A DNA stretch of 17,123 nucleotides from Acidothermaceae bacterium (GCA_025925185.1 JAICLV010000038.1:1-17123); one strand, 5' to 3'. Positions 1-6,292 are shown, counted from the first letter of the stretch. Made by a program: numbers and translations. The notes: generated from the letters alone by a model not told the origin.

Positions 1-798
1 GAGTTGGACTTCTCCGACGTCGTAACCCAACTCGTTGAGTCGCTGTAGCCGCGCGTCGATTCGCCACCACTCGGTTGGGTCGACGTATTCGGTGCGGGTG
101 AGTTCCGACCACAGCCCTTGGTAGCGCGTGACGACGCTCTCGGCGACCGACACCGCGTCGACCGTGTCGGCTATCAGACCGGCCGCTTCGAGGTCGAACA
201 TCTCGCCTGCGATGTTCGTCGTCGCGATGTCGAGGTCGTGGGCGCGTTGCCCGTCGGAGAGGCTGTCGCGAAACTCGCCAGTCTCGGCGTCGACCAGGTA
301 CGCGGCAAGGGCGCCTGCGTCGCGGCGAAACAGCGTGTTCGACAGGGAGCAGTCCTTCCACGCGAAGCCGACGAGGTGCAGCCGCACCAGCAGTTGGGCG
401 AGCGCGTCGAGCAGCTTGTCGGCGAGTTCAGGGTCGAGCCGCCGCGAGAACAGCGCCCGGTACGGCAGCGAGTACCTCAGATGTTTCGTGACGAGCGCCG
501 CGTCCAGCGGCTCGCCGTCCGGAGCTGATCTTTCGATGACGACACCGCGGGCGCGCACGACGGGCACTTCCCGCTTGCCCAGCTCCCGCAGCAGCCGGTA
601 CTCGCGCTCGGCCACCTCCTGCGGCAACTCCTTGATCGCGTACACCGTTCCAGCGACCCGCACGAAGCGGACGACATGCCGCGAGATGCCGCGCGGCAAC
701 GACACCAGTTGATCGGCCGGCCAGCGTTCGAGCGGGGTCGACCACGGTAATGCCAGGAGCTCAGCCGGATCGCTGATGGTCGAGAACTGCAAGCGCAC
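1..798 (-). CDS. DUF4032-type kinase-like protein, 3' end outside window
   Basis: This open frame reads through the window edge, so 266 codons are visible and the C-terminus is missing. The translation has the layout of a small-molecule or lipopolysaccharide-kinase-like fold as found in actinobacterial DUF4032 proteins. A VYAIKE segment carries a candidate ATP-binding lysine (about K56), with a glutamate at about E66. A catalytic-loop-like WKDCSLSNTLF gives D149 and N154, and VDAETGEF gives a metal-binding aspartate at about D170. The GTG at 798 is the only reasonable start, because an in-frame TAA lies nine codons upstream with no other start codon between. There is no signal peptide or membrane segment, so it is probably cytoplasmic. 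Substrate unknown. It diverges from the tRNA-Thr gene. The family call rests on motif order and recall; the kinase-like fold is more certain than the DUF number. Confidence 0.8.
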   Translation of the reverse strand, partial: MRLQFSTISDPAELLALPWSTPLERWPADQLVSLPRGISRHVVRFVRVAGTVYAIKELPQEVAEREYRLLRELGKREVPVVRARGVVIERSAPDGEPLDAALVTKHLRYSLPYRALFSRRLDPELADKLLDALAQLLVRLHLVGFAWKDCSLSNTLFRRDAGALAAYLVDAETGEFRDSLSDGQRAHDLDIATTNIAGEMFDLEAAGLIADTVDAVSVAESVVTRYQGLWSELTRTEYVDPTEWWRIDARLQRLNELGYDVGEVQL

Positions 799-823
799 GC
801 CACTACTGTCACACGTGCGGCGT

Positions 824-829
824 TAGGAT
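824..829 (+). promoter_or_regulatory. Candidate -10 element for tRNA-Thr
   Basis: TAGGAT fits the TANNAT consensus of vegetative actinobacterial -10 elements and lies 14 bases before the mature tRNA 5' end, which suits a stable-RNA promoter. No convincing -35 is present at 17-18 bases; TGTCAC at 807-812 is too close. Confidence 0.4.
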
Positions 830-843
830 CGGCGAGCAGTCCC

Positions 844-917
844 GCCGGTGTGGCGCAATCTGGCAGCGCATCCGACTTGTAATCGGAAGGTTAGGGGTTC
901 GATTCCCCTCGCCGGCT
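844..917 (+). tRNA. tRNA-Thr, anticodon TGT
   Basis: This is a full 74-nt cloverleaf. The acceptor arm pairs GCCGGTG (844-850) with CGCCGGC (910-916) with one U-G wobble, followed by discriminator T917. The anticodon stem TCCGA/TCGGA encloses the loop CTTGTAA, so the anticodon is TGT, which reads ACA threonine codons. The T arm AGGGG-TTCGATT-CCCCT is canonical. The CCA tail is not encoded, as is common in actinobacteria. The 3' 27 bases overlap, on the opposite strand, the end of the vsr open frame. Confidence 0.95.
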
Positions 918-1340
918 CGACTCGCGTCGTTGGCGGACGACGTGGGCGATGTGCGTGGCGGACGCCGTGACGTCGTCGTGTTCCCAGACCACCACCAACA
1001 ACCAGCCTGCCGCCTCCAACGTCGCCGCAGTCTCGGCGTCGCGCGCCAAGTTGCGCGCGACCTTGTCGGACCAGAACTGCCGGTTCGACGCCGGAGCCCG
1101 GTAATGCTCGGGACAGCCGTGCCAAAAACAGCCGCGCACCTCGACGGCCACTCGCGCCGGCCCAAACACGATGTCGGCCGTCCGGCGCACGCCGCGCAAC
1201 GGCCGGGCGCACACCCGGTAGCGCAGGCCCATCGCGTGGAGAAGCTTGCGCAGCGCGATCTCCGGCTTCGTGTCGCGGCTGCGATTGGCCTGCATCGACC
1301 GCCGGACGGCCTCGCTCGTCGCCCACGACTCGCCGGTCAC
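891..1340 (-). CDS. vsr: Very short patch repair (Vsr-type) DNA mismatch endonuclease
   Basis: Vsr nicks DNA 5' of the T in T:G mismatches left by deamination of 5-methylcytosine, starting short-patch repair. The 149-aa product matches the family in length and order. It has an N-terminal RRSMQANRSRDTKPE segment, then TADIVF with the catalytic metal-binding aspartate D56, then GCFWHGCPEH with zinc-ligand candidates C71, H74 and C76, then FWSDKVARN, and GWLLVVVWEH, where H121 replaces the fourth cysteine ligand of E. coli Vsr. The E. coli T63-H64 pair is V68-R69 here, which is a notable difference. The GTG start at 1340 keeps the family-typical residues before RSRDTKPE. The last seven or so residues and the TAA stop lie inside the convergent tRNA-Thr. 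No cytosine methyltransferase (dcm) partner is visible. Acquisition by transfer is plausible but unproven. Confidence 0.9.
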   Translation of the reverse strand: MTGESWATSEAVRRSMQANRSRDTKPEIALRKLLHAMGLRYRVCARPLRGVRRTADIVFGPARVAVEVRGCFWHGCPEHYRAPASNRQFWSDKVARNLARDAETAATLEAAGWLLVVVWEHDDVTASATHIAHVVRQRRESSRRGESNP

Positions 1341-1380
1341 GCGCGTTAGATTACGTCGCGGCGCCTCCTACGGCTCCGCC

Positions 1381-1404
1381 CGTCAGCCGCGTCGGCGGCT
1401 GACG
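1381..1404 (-). terminator. Perfect 10-bp hairpin at the end of the 122-aa gene
   Basis: CGTCAGCCGC pairs perfectly with GCGGCTGACG around a four-base GTCG loop. The hairpin includes the stop codon and last codons of the minus-strand gene at 1383-1751, so it probably acts as a U-tract-poor actinobacterial terminator for that gene. Confidence 0.55.
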
Positions 1405-1751
1405 AAGGCAGCCACCCGGGCGCGGAGGTGTTCGCGGGCGAGTTGGTCAACCGCGTCTGCGGTGGCCGGAAGGTGCGCTCGCTCGAGCGCGTGCCGCGCC
1501 GCCGCCACCGCACGCTCAATCACGTCAAGGGGCAGGTGCTCCGCGAACTCTTCGGCGAGCGTCGCGGGGCGCGACACGTCCGGTAGCACGATCACTCGCG
1601 AGGCCTCGCCGCGCTGCGGGTCGCCCGACGCCTGTGATGACTCCGAGGCCTGGGACGACGCGCCGCGCCGCATCTGCTCGGCGAGTGACGTCACGAGGCG
1701 TTCCTCCTCACGTTCGTTAGCGCGGTACCCCTGGCCGCGGCTTCTAGTCAT
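1383..1751 (-). CDS. Uncharacterised 122-aa protein, possible helical-bundle fold
   Basis: I do not recognise this gene with certainty. The first 45 residues are charged and Ser/Gln-rich and probably disordered. The C-terminal 70 residues look like a compact helical bundle, in the pattern LAEEFAEHLP-LDVIERAVAAARHALE followed by AVDQLAREHLRARVAAF. This resembles the short three-helix dimerisation domains of small actinobacterial proteins, but the resemblance is weak. There are no cysteines, signal peptide or membrane segments. The ATG at 1751 has only a purine-rich GAAACGAAACC upstream as a poor ribosome-binding site. A strong hairpin overlaps its stop, and another separates it from the small membrane gene upstream, so it is probably transcribed alone. 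The codon pattern supports this strand over the overlapping plus-strand frame, which translates to low-complexity Arg/Ser sequence. Confidence 0.6.
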   Translation of the reverse strand: MTRSRGQGYRANEREEERLVTSLAEQMRRGASSQASESSQASGDPQRGEASRVIVLPDVSRPATLAEEFAEHLPLDVIERAVAAARHALERAHLPATADAVDQLAREHLRARVAAFVSRRRG

Positions 1752-1788
1752 GACGGTTTCGTTTCAACTGTGGTCGGACCGGACGACG

Positions 1789-1824
1789 CCGAACGGGCGA
1801 GGCCTCTCGGCCCCGCCCGTTCGG
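1789..1824 (-). terminator. 16-bp stem-loop terminator of the 52-aa gene
   Basis: CCGAACGGGCGAGGCC (1789-1804) and GGCCCCGCCCGTTCGG (1809-1824) pair over 16 positions with one A-C mismatch around a TCTC loop. It starts 22 bases after the stop of the minus-strand membrane peptide at 1846. There is no U tract, as is usual for high-GC terminators. Confidence 0.75.
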
Positions 1825-1845
1825 TTGCTCTCGTGTGCTAACTCA

Positions 1846-2004
1846 TCACCAGCGATACCAGCGTGACCCGCTACCAGAGCGGAGGCCGAATCCGACCAGC
1901 CACGCGATGAACAGCACCACAGCGATGATCCACAGCCAGTGCAGGGCGAAGCCGAGCCCACCGAAAATCAGGGCGAGCAGTAGAACCAGCAGAATGAGAC
2001 CCAT
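1846..2004 (-). CDS. 52-aa two-helix membrane peptide
   Basis: This is a short gene with strong start signals: GGAGG sits six bases before ATG (2004). The peptide begins MGLILLVLLLALIFGGLGF, a hydrophobic helix of about residues 2-19. A second helix, HWLWIIAVVLFIAWLVGFG, covers about residues 22-40, and a short Arg/Ser/Tyr tail RSGSGSRWYRW follows. It should be a small integral membrane protein. Similar tiny hydrophobic proteins are common in actinobacteria and often stress-linked, but no function can be assigned. The downstream 16-bp hairpin and the upstream AT-rich patch (about 2030-2045, TGTTTTTAAAT) are consistent with an independent, well-expressed transcript. The alternative frames over this stretch lack both the ribosome-binding site and the membrane pattern. 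Confidence 0.82.
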   Translation of the reverse strand: MGLILLVLLLALIFGGLGFALHWLWIIAVVLFIAWLVGFGLRSGSGSRWYRW

Positions 2005-2065
2005 GATGTCCTCCACGGACAAGCCAACATTGGTTGTTTTTAAATGGATACTGCGCGGTTAGCAA

Positions 2066-2085
2066 ATGACCGTCTTTCCGGTCAT
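2066..2085 (-). terminator. 7-bp hairpin after the DUF6458 gene
   Basis: ATGACCG (2066-2072) and CGGTCAT (2079-2085) pair perfectly around a six-base loop, 14 bases past the DUF6458 stop. On the minus strand it is followed by TTGC. It is probably a terminator, though an operator for the next gene is possible. Confidence 0.5.
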
Positions 2086-2098
2086 CGCCCGTCTCGGA

Positions 2099-2344
2099 TT
2101 AGTAGACGTCGTGTCGCTCAATGACACGATCACGCGGCGCCGGATCGGCTACGGAACGCTCCTCGGTGATGCTTGTGCGTCGCCGTGGTGCGAAGACCGT
2201 AAGCGTGACGATCAGCCCGATCGCCCCAGCCACCATGAGGATAATGCCAACCACTGGAATCGAGATGCCACTCACAGCTGCGTGCACGGCGAAGGTCAAG
2301 ATGGCGCCGATCGCGATGAGAAACACCGCAACGCCGATGCCCAT
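2099..2344 (-). CDS. DUF6458-family small membrane protein
   Basis: The 81-aa protein starts MGIGVAVFLIAIGAILTFAV. It has two hydrophobic helices (about residues 3-22 and 28-50) split by a short polar VSGISIPVVG turn, then a basic FAPRRR stop-transfer and a charged tail of about 28 residues ending DRVIERHDVY. The opening MGIG, the two-helix layout and the basic boundary match the actinobacterial DUF6458 family, whose function is unknown. A GGGAGG ribosome-binding site lies about six bases before the ATG at 2344. It lies downstream of regX3 in the same orientation, but a palindrome at 2366-2382 probably separates the two transcripts. No regulator site is seen in its short leader. Confidence 0.85.
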   Translation of the reverse strand: MGIGVAVFLIAIGAILTFAVHAAVSGISIPVVGIILMVAGAIGLIVTLTVFAPRRRTSITEERSVADPAPRDRVIERHDVY

Positions 2345-2365
2345 GAATTGCCTCCCAGGAACGGG

Positions 2366-2382
2366 CCGACTTCCGAAGTCGG
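2366..2382 (-). terminator. 17-base palindrome downstream of regX3
   Basis: CCGACTTCCGAAGTCGG is self-complementary except for its centre base. It lies 76 bases past the regX3 stop and 22 bases before the DUF6458 start. It could end the senX3-regX3 transcript or serve as an operator for DUF6458; the sequence does not decide. Confidence 0.4.
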
Positions 2383-2457
2383 CTTCGTCCCAGGGTTACC
2401 CCCATGCGGAAGCCGTAAAACTGCGACCGAAACGACACTCGTCCGGAGGTCTCGAGA

Positions 2458-3141
2458 TCACGGTTCGAACTTGTAACCCACGCCTCGTACCGTGACCAGG
2501 TGTTTCGGCGCCGCCGGCTCCTGCTCGATGCGACCGCGCAGCCGCTTGACATGCACGTCGAGCGTCTTAGTGTCGCCAACGTAGTCGGCACCCCACAGCC
2601 GGTCGATCAGTTGGCCACGCGTGAGCACCCGGCCCGCGTTGCGCAACAGCATTTGCAGCAGCTCGAACTCCCGTAGCGGCAGCGCCACCGCCTCACCGCG
2701 CACGGTCACGACATGGCGATCGGCGTCCAATCGCACGGGGCCGGCTTCGAGGACCGCGGTGTCGGAGACGTCCGCCGCGTCGCTGCGCCGTCGCAGCACG
2801 GCGCGAATGCGAGCGACTAACTCGCGGGCGGAGAACGGCTTGGTCACGTAGTCGTCGGCGCCGAGTTCGAGTCCGACGACCTTGTCGATCTCGCTGTCGC
2901 GCGCGGTCAACATGATCACCGGAACGTCGCTGTGCTCGCGCAATCGACGGCACACCTCGGTGCCAGGTAGTCCCGGCAGCATCAGGTCGAGAAGCACGAG
3001 GTCCGCGCCGTGCCGTTCGAACTCATCGAGGCCGGCCGGTCCGGTGGCGGCCACGCGCACGTCGAAGCCCTCGCGGGTGAGCATGTACAAGAGCGGCTCG
3101 GCGAAGGACTCTTCGTCCTCGATGACCAACAGCCGGGTCAT
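2458..3141 (-). CDS. regX3: RegX3/PhoP-type phosphate response regulator
   Basis: This OmpR/PhoB-family DNA-binding response regulator has 227 aa, the same length as mycobacterial RegX3. The receiver domain (about residues 1-120) has the acidic pocket E8-D9, phosphoacceptor D52 in LVLLDLMLPG, T79 and K101. Its ARDSEIDKVVGLELGADDY stretch matches RegX3 very closely. The winged-helix domain (about 130-227) includes LPLREFELLQMLLRNAGRV, WGADYVGDTKTLDVHVKRLR and VTVRGVGYKFEP. The ATG at 3141 is chosen over an upstream in-frame ATG because it gives the family N-terminus MTRLLVIEDEES; the extra 27 residues would only be antisense read-through of the kinase end. Start and senX3 stop overlap as ATGA, so the two are translationally coupled. 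It is expected to be phosphorylated under phosphate limitation and to bind GTTCACC-type repeats like those at 4267 and 5067. Confidence 0.95.
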   Translation of the reverse strand: MTRLLVIEDEESFAEPLLYMLTREGFDVRVAATGPAGLDEFERHGADLVLLDLMLPGLPGTEVCRRLREHSDVPVIMLTARDSEIDKVVGLELGADDYVTKPFSARELVARIRAVLRRRSDAADVSDTAVLEAGPVRLDADRHVVTVRGEAVALPLREFELLQMLLRNAGRVLTRGQLIDRLWGADYVGDTKTLDVHVKRLRGRIEQEPAAPKHLVTVRGVGYKFEP

Positions 3142-4235
3142 GACTCCCACGTTTCCGAGACCGGGGTCGACGACGCTGGCAGGTGCAAGGTGAAGGTGGA
3201 GCCGACGCCTCGCTTGCTCCATAACGAGACCCGGCCGCCGTGATTCGCCATGACGTGTTTAACGATCGCCAGTCCAAGTCCAGTCCCGCCGGTAGCACGA
3301 GATCGCGCTGCGTCCACCCGGTAGAACCGCTCGAACACTCGTTCTTGATCGTCGTCCGCGATGCCCATGCCCCCGTCGCTGACCGTGATCGACACGGTCT
3401 CAGCGCCGCTGGCGTCGACGTCGCGCCGCGCGCCGATCCCGACCTTCGACCCGCTGGGCGAGTACGCGATGGCGTTTTCGATCAGATTGGTCAGCGCCGT
3501 CACAAGTTGCCGACGGTCGCCGAGCACCTCGAGGTCGGTCATCTCGCCGATGTCCAGTCGGATCCCTACGGCCGCGGCTCGCACCTGGAGCGGGTCAGCC
3601 GCGTCGGAGACGATGTCGCCCACGCGGACGGCGCCAAGACTGGGCAGCGGCTCGCCGCCTTGCAGCCGTGACAGGTCGAGGAGTTCCTGCACCAGTCTCG
3701 ACATGCGGCCTGCCTCATGGAGGATCCGCTCGGCGAACTGCTTCGTCGCCACGGGGTCGTCGGCGGCGTCGTTGAGCGCTTCCGCCAGCAGCAACATGGC
3801 GCCGATCGGCGTCTTCAGCTCATGGGAAACGTTCGCCACGAAGTCCCGACGCACCGCCTCGAGCCGGCGCGCCTCCTGCAGATCGGTCAAGAGCAGGACG
3901 ACGCGAGCAGAGTCCGGCACGGACGCCGCGACCGCGTGCACCGCTCTCGACGAGGCTCCCCACGGCAAATCCACGTCGCGGGTGAGGCGTTCGCCGGTCG
4001 TCCTGGCCTCGCGAGCAAGTCGCAGCAAGGGGTTAGCCGTCAACCGATTCAGCGCCACCACCCGCAGCGCCCGGGCGGCGTCGTTGGCGAGGACGACCTC
4101 TTCGTCGTCCAACAAGATGACGCCGCTCTCGAGCGTGGCGGCGACCGTCGAAAGCACGGCCGCGATCTCGGAAGCCGGGCCCGGCTGCGCTGAAGTCGAC
4201 CGCACACTCGCGATGGTAGGGACGCCCGGCCTCAT
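3138..4235 (-). CDS. senX3: SenX3/PhoR-like sensor histidine kinase without membrane segments
   Basis: This is the cognate kinase of RegX3. Of 365 aa, residues about 22-115 form a PAS-like region (SGVILLDDEEVVLANDAARAL). The dimerisation/phosphoacceptor helix holds H138 in FVANVSHELKTPIGAM. The ATPase domain has the N-box LIENAIAYSP (N254), SDGGMGI (about 287-292), FERFYRVD and GGTGLGLAIVKH (about 316-327). The catalytic half closely resembles SenX3. SenX3 and PhoR normally start with one or two membrane helices; here the protein begins MRPGVPTIASVRSTSAQPGPASE and has none. The ATG at 4235 is the first possible start, since an in-frame TGA lies 12 codons upstream with no alternative start codon. 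The kinase is therefore predicted to be soluble or recruited to the membrane by PhoU/Pst. It diverges from phoU. Confidence 0.93.
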   Translation of the reverse strand: MRPGVPTIASVRSTSAQPGPASEIAAVLSTVAATLESGVILLDDEEVVLANDAARALRVVALNRLTANPLLRLAREARTTGERLTRDVDLPWGASSRAVHAVAASVPDSARVVLLLTDLQEARRLEAVRRDFVANVSHELKTPIGAMLLLAEALNDAADDPVATKQFAERILHEAGRMSRLVQELLDLSRLQGGEPLPSLGAVRVGDIVSDAADPLQVRAAAVGIRLDIGEMTDLEVLGDRRQLVTALTNLIENAIAYSPSGSKVGIGARRDVDASGAETVSITVSDGGMGIADDDQERVFERFYRVDAARSRATGGTGLGLAIVKHVMANHGGRVSLWSKRGVGSTFTLHLPASSTPVSETWES

Positions 4236-4266
4236 GCGAAAAGCCTGGGTACGTCGTTGGCCTGCT

Positions 4267-4288
4267 GTTCACCTTCCGTTCTCGGCAA
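4267..4288 (+). promoter_or_regulatory. PHO box between senX3 and phoU
   Basis: Two adjacent 11-bp direct-repeat units, GTTCACCTTCC (4267-4277) and GTTCTCGGCAA (4278-4288), match the GTTCACC-type PHO box bound by actinobacterial PhoP/RegX3. A weaker GTTGCCC follows at 4290. The site is central in the 149-bp divergent spacer, so it could control phoU, senX3-regX3 (autoregulation), or both. Repeat direction favours phoU. Confidence 0.7.
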
Positions 4289-4384
4289 CGTTGCCCGCGC
4301 GCCGCTAGTCGTCCATCGCGAGCGGCCACGCTGCACTCGGATCGAGTGTTCTCGCGATCGAGTGGCTATCGAAAGGTCGAGCGG

Positions 4385-5047
4385 ATGCGCGACGCGTACC
4401 ACGACGAGCTTGACGCCATCACCGAACAACTCGTCGACATGGCGCACCTCGTGGGCGCGGCGATCACGTCCGCCACACGTGCCTTGTTGACTGCGGACCT
4501 GACGACCGCGGAGAGCGTCATCGACGGCGACGCGGCGGTGAACGAGCTTCGCGACAAGATCGAACGACGCACCGTCGATCTCATCGCCCGCCAGCAGCCG
4601 GTTGCCGGAGATCTGCGCGTGCTCACCACCGGACTGCGGAGCACCTCTGATCTCGAACGGTCCGGCGACATGGCGGTGCACCTCGCGAAGCTCGCTCGAC
4701 GCAGGTTTCCGAACCGCGCCGTTCCCTCCGAGTTGCAGGAACCCATCTGGCAGATGGGGTTCGCCGCCGAATCCATGGTTGACAAGGTGGCAGCGGTCCT
4801 CCGCACCCGTGACCTCTCACTCGCCTTGCAGCTGGAGTCCGACGACGACGTCATCGATGAGCTGCACAAGAACTTGTTGCTCACGATGCTGGCTTCGGAC
4901 TGGCGGCACGGCGTTGACACGGCGATCGATCTCGCGCTCGCCGGCAGGTATTACGAGCGGTTTGCCGACCACGTTGTGTCGGTCGCACGCCAGGTCGTCT
5001 ATTTGATCACCGGCGAAACGCCTCTGCAGCTTGAAAAGCGCGGCTGA
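4385..5047 (+). CDS. phoU: PhoU phosphate signalling protein
   Basis: PhoU links the Pst transporter to the phosphate sensor kinase and holds the kinase off when phosphate is plentiful. The 220-aa product begins MRDAYHDELDAITEQLVDMAHLV, the usual PhoU opening. It is all-helical with two related three-helix bundles, including the signature ARQQPVAGDLRVLTTGLRST and LERSGDMAVHLAK in the first half and DLALAGRYYERFADHVVSVARQ in the second. These carry the acidic metal-cluster residues. The ATG at 4385 is preferred over an in-frame ATG at 4346 because GAAAGG precedes it and homologues start MR(D/E)xxHxxL. It lies between the divergent kinase and pstS, downstream of a PHO box. That is the classic arrangement for feedback control of SenX3/RegX3. 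Confidence 0.95.
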   Translation: MRDAYHDELDAITEQLVDMAHLVGAAITSATRALLTADLTTAESVIDGDAAVNELRDKIERRTVDLIARQQPVAGDLRVLTTGLRSTSDLERSGDMAVHLAKLARRRFPNRAVPSELQEPIWQMGFAAESMVDKVAAVLRTRDLSLALQLESDDDVIDELHKNLLLTMLASDWRHGVDTAIDLALAGRYYERFADHVVSVARQVVYLITGETPLQLEKRG

Positions 5048-5066
5048 CGACGAGGGGTCGGCGGAT

Positions 5067-5099
5067 GTTAACCCGGCGTTCAACCGCCGTCCCGGAGCC
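5067..5099 (+). promoter_or_regulatory. PHO box upstream of pstS
   Basis: Direct repeats with an exact 11-bp period: GTTAACCCGGC (5067-5077), GTTCAACCGCC (5078-5088) and a weaker GTCCCGGAGCC (5089-5099). The first two fit the RegX3/PhoP repeat pattern. The third overlaps the expected -35 position of the pst promoter, as is usual for activator-dependent PHO promoters that lack a good -35. Confidence 0.8.
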
Positions 5100-5115
5100 G
5101 GACACGTGAGGCTCT

Positions 5116-5121
5116 TAGCGT
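5116..5121 (+). promoter_or_regulatory. Candidate -10 of the pst operon
   Basis: TAGCGT fits TANNNT and lies 17 bases after the last PHO repeat unit, the spacing expected when RegX3 replaces -35 contacts. Transcription would begin near 5128, about 50 bases before the pstS start. Confidence 0.45.
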
Positions 5122-5176
5122 CGGTGCTGGCTCGACTCGGATGGACCGGTCGGCCTCTCCAAGGAGGAGTTACCTC

Positions 5177-6292
5177 GTGAAGATTTCCCGAACCGCCGCG
5201 GTAATGCTGGCGGCGGGCGGCCTGCTGGCCGTAACTGCCTGCAGCAACGACAACACGCCTGTGTCATCAGCGGCGACGGTGGGTGGGACATCGACAGCCC
5301 TCAGCGAGTGCGTCAGCGCTTCGCTCACCGGCGCCGGGTCGAGCTTCCAAGACCCGATCGAGCAGAAGTGGATTTCGGCCTATCGGCAGAACTGCAATGG
5401 CGCGCAAATCAACTACACCTCGGTCGGCTCGGGCGCTGGCATCCAACAGTTCGGCTCAGGAACGATCGACTTCGCGGGCTCGGACGTCACGATGAACGCG
5501 ACGCAGCAGTCAACCGCGAACGGTCGCTGCGGAGGCAACCCGGCAATCCACGTCCCCGTCAGCTCCGGCGGTGTGGGAGTGACGTGGAACCTGCCGGGTG
5601 TGACAGCGCTGAAGTTCTCGCCCGACACAATCGCCGACATCTTCCAAGGCAAGGTCACCACGTGGAACGACGCTGAGATCGCCGCGGACAACCCTGGCGT
5701 CTCGCTGCCTTCGACGGCAATCACCGTGTTCCACCGGTCGGATGCCTCGGGCACCAACTCCGTGTTCTCGAGCTTTCTCGCCGCCAACAGCAAGAGGTGG
5801 ACCCTCGGTTCGGGCACCTCACTCAACTGGCCGACTAGCGGCCAAGGCGCGAAGGGCAACCAGGGTGTGAGCGCAGGCGTGTCGCAGACCGTCGGAGGCA
5901 TCACCTACACCGAGCAGGCGTTCGCGCGGCAGCACAAGTTGCCGCTCGCGCAGGTGAAGAACGCGGCCGGCAACTTCGTCGAACTCTCGGCCGACAACGT
6001 GAGCAAGGCACTGGCGGAGGCCATCGTGACGCCGGCGAGTGAGAGCGACATCTCGGCGAAGATGAACTACACACCGAGCGACCCCAGCGCGTACCCGATC
6101 TCGAGCCTCACGTACGCGATCGTCTGCAGCAAGTACCCGTCGAGTGTGTCAGCCGACAAGGTGAGCCTCATCAAGAGTTACCTGACCTACGGCGTCAGCG
6201 ATGGCCAGCAGTTCGCCAAGGATCTCGGGTTCTCCCCGTTGCCGGCGAACTTGGTCGCCAAGGACCAAGCGTCGATCAGCGCCATCTCCTAG
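5177..6292 (+). CDS. pstS: PstS periplasmic-type phosphate-binding lipoprotein
   Basis: PstS is the high-affinity phosphate receptor of the PstSCAB ABC importer. The 371-aa product starts at a GTG (5177) placed nine bases after a strong AAGGAGG; an upstream in-frame ATG at 5141 lacks a ribosome-binding site and would spoil the signal peptide. The N-terminus VKISRTAAVMLAAGGLLAVTAC is a lipoprotein signal with lipobox LAVTAC and C22 as lipid-anchored cysteine. A Ser/Thr-rich linker follows. The binding-protein core shows LTGAGSSFQDPIEQKW, YTSVGSGAGIQQF, DFAGSDV, VPVSSGGVGVTWNL, IFQGKVTTWND and VFHRSDASGTNSVF, which hold the phosphate-binding Ser, Arg, Asp and Thr contacts known for PstS. It is first in the pst operon behind a PHO box. 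Confidence 0.97.
   Translation: MKISRTAAVMLAAGGLLAVTACSNDNTPVSSAATVGGTSTALSECVSASLTGAGSSFQDPIEQKWISAYRQNCNGAQINYTSVGSGAGIQQFGSGTIDFAGSDVTMNATQQSTANGRCGGNPAIHVPVSSGGVGVTWNLPGVTALKFSPDTIADIFQGKVTTWNDAEIAADNPGVSLPSTAITVFHRSDASGTNSVFSSFLAANSKRWTLGSGTSLNWPTSGQGAKGNQGVSAGVSQTVGGITYTEQAFARQHKLPLAQVKNAAGNFVELSADNVSKALAEAIVTPASESDISAKMNYTPSDPSAYPISSLTYAIVCSKYPSSVSADKVSLIKSYLTYGVSDGQQFAKDLGFSPLPANLVAKDQASISAIS

Noticed and set aside
809..1326. Two minus-strand frames covering the tRNA and vsr region
   Set aside because: They contain the typical translation of a tRNA antisense (GNRTPNLPI-like and EPLTFRLQVG-like) and lie out of frame with the recognisable Vsr sequence.
891..1751. Genomic island or integrated element at tRNA-Thr
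   Set aside because: No integrase, transposase or repeated tRNA fragment is visible within the window; only the vsr overlap hints at it, so no mobile element is called.
3361..4308. Long plus-strand frame of 315 codons antisense to senX3
   Set aside because: Translation is Ser/Arg/Ala-rich low complexity with no motif; it is the usual antisense open frame of high-GC coding DNA, while the minus strand encodes all histidine-kinase boxes.
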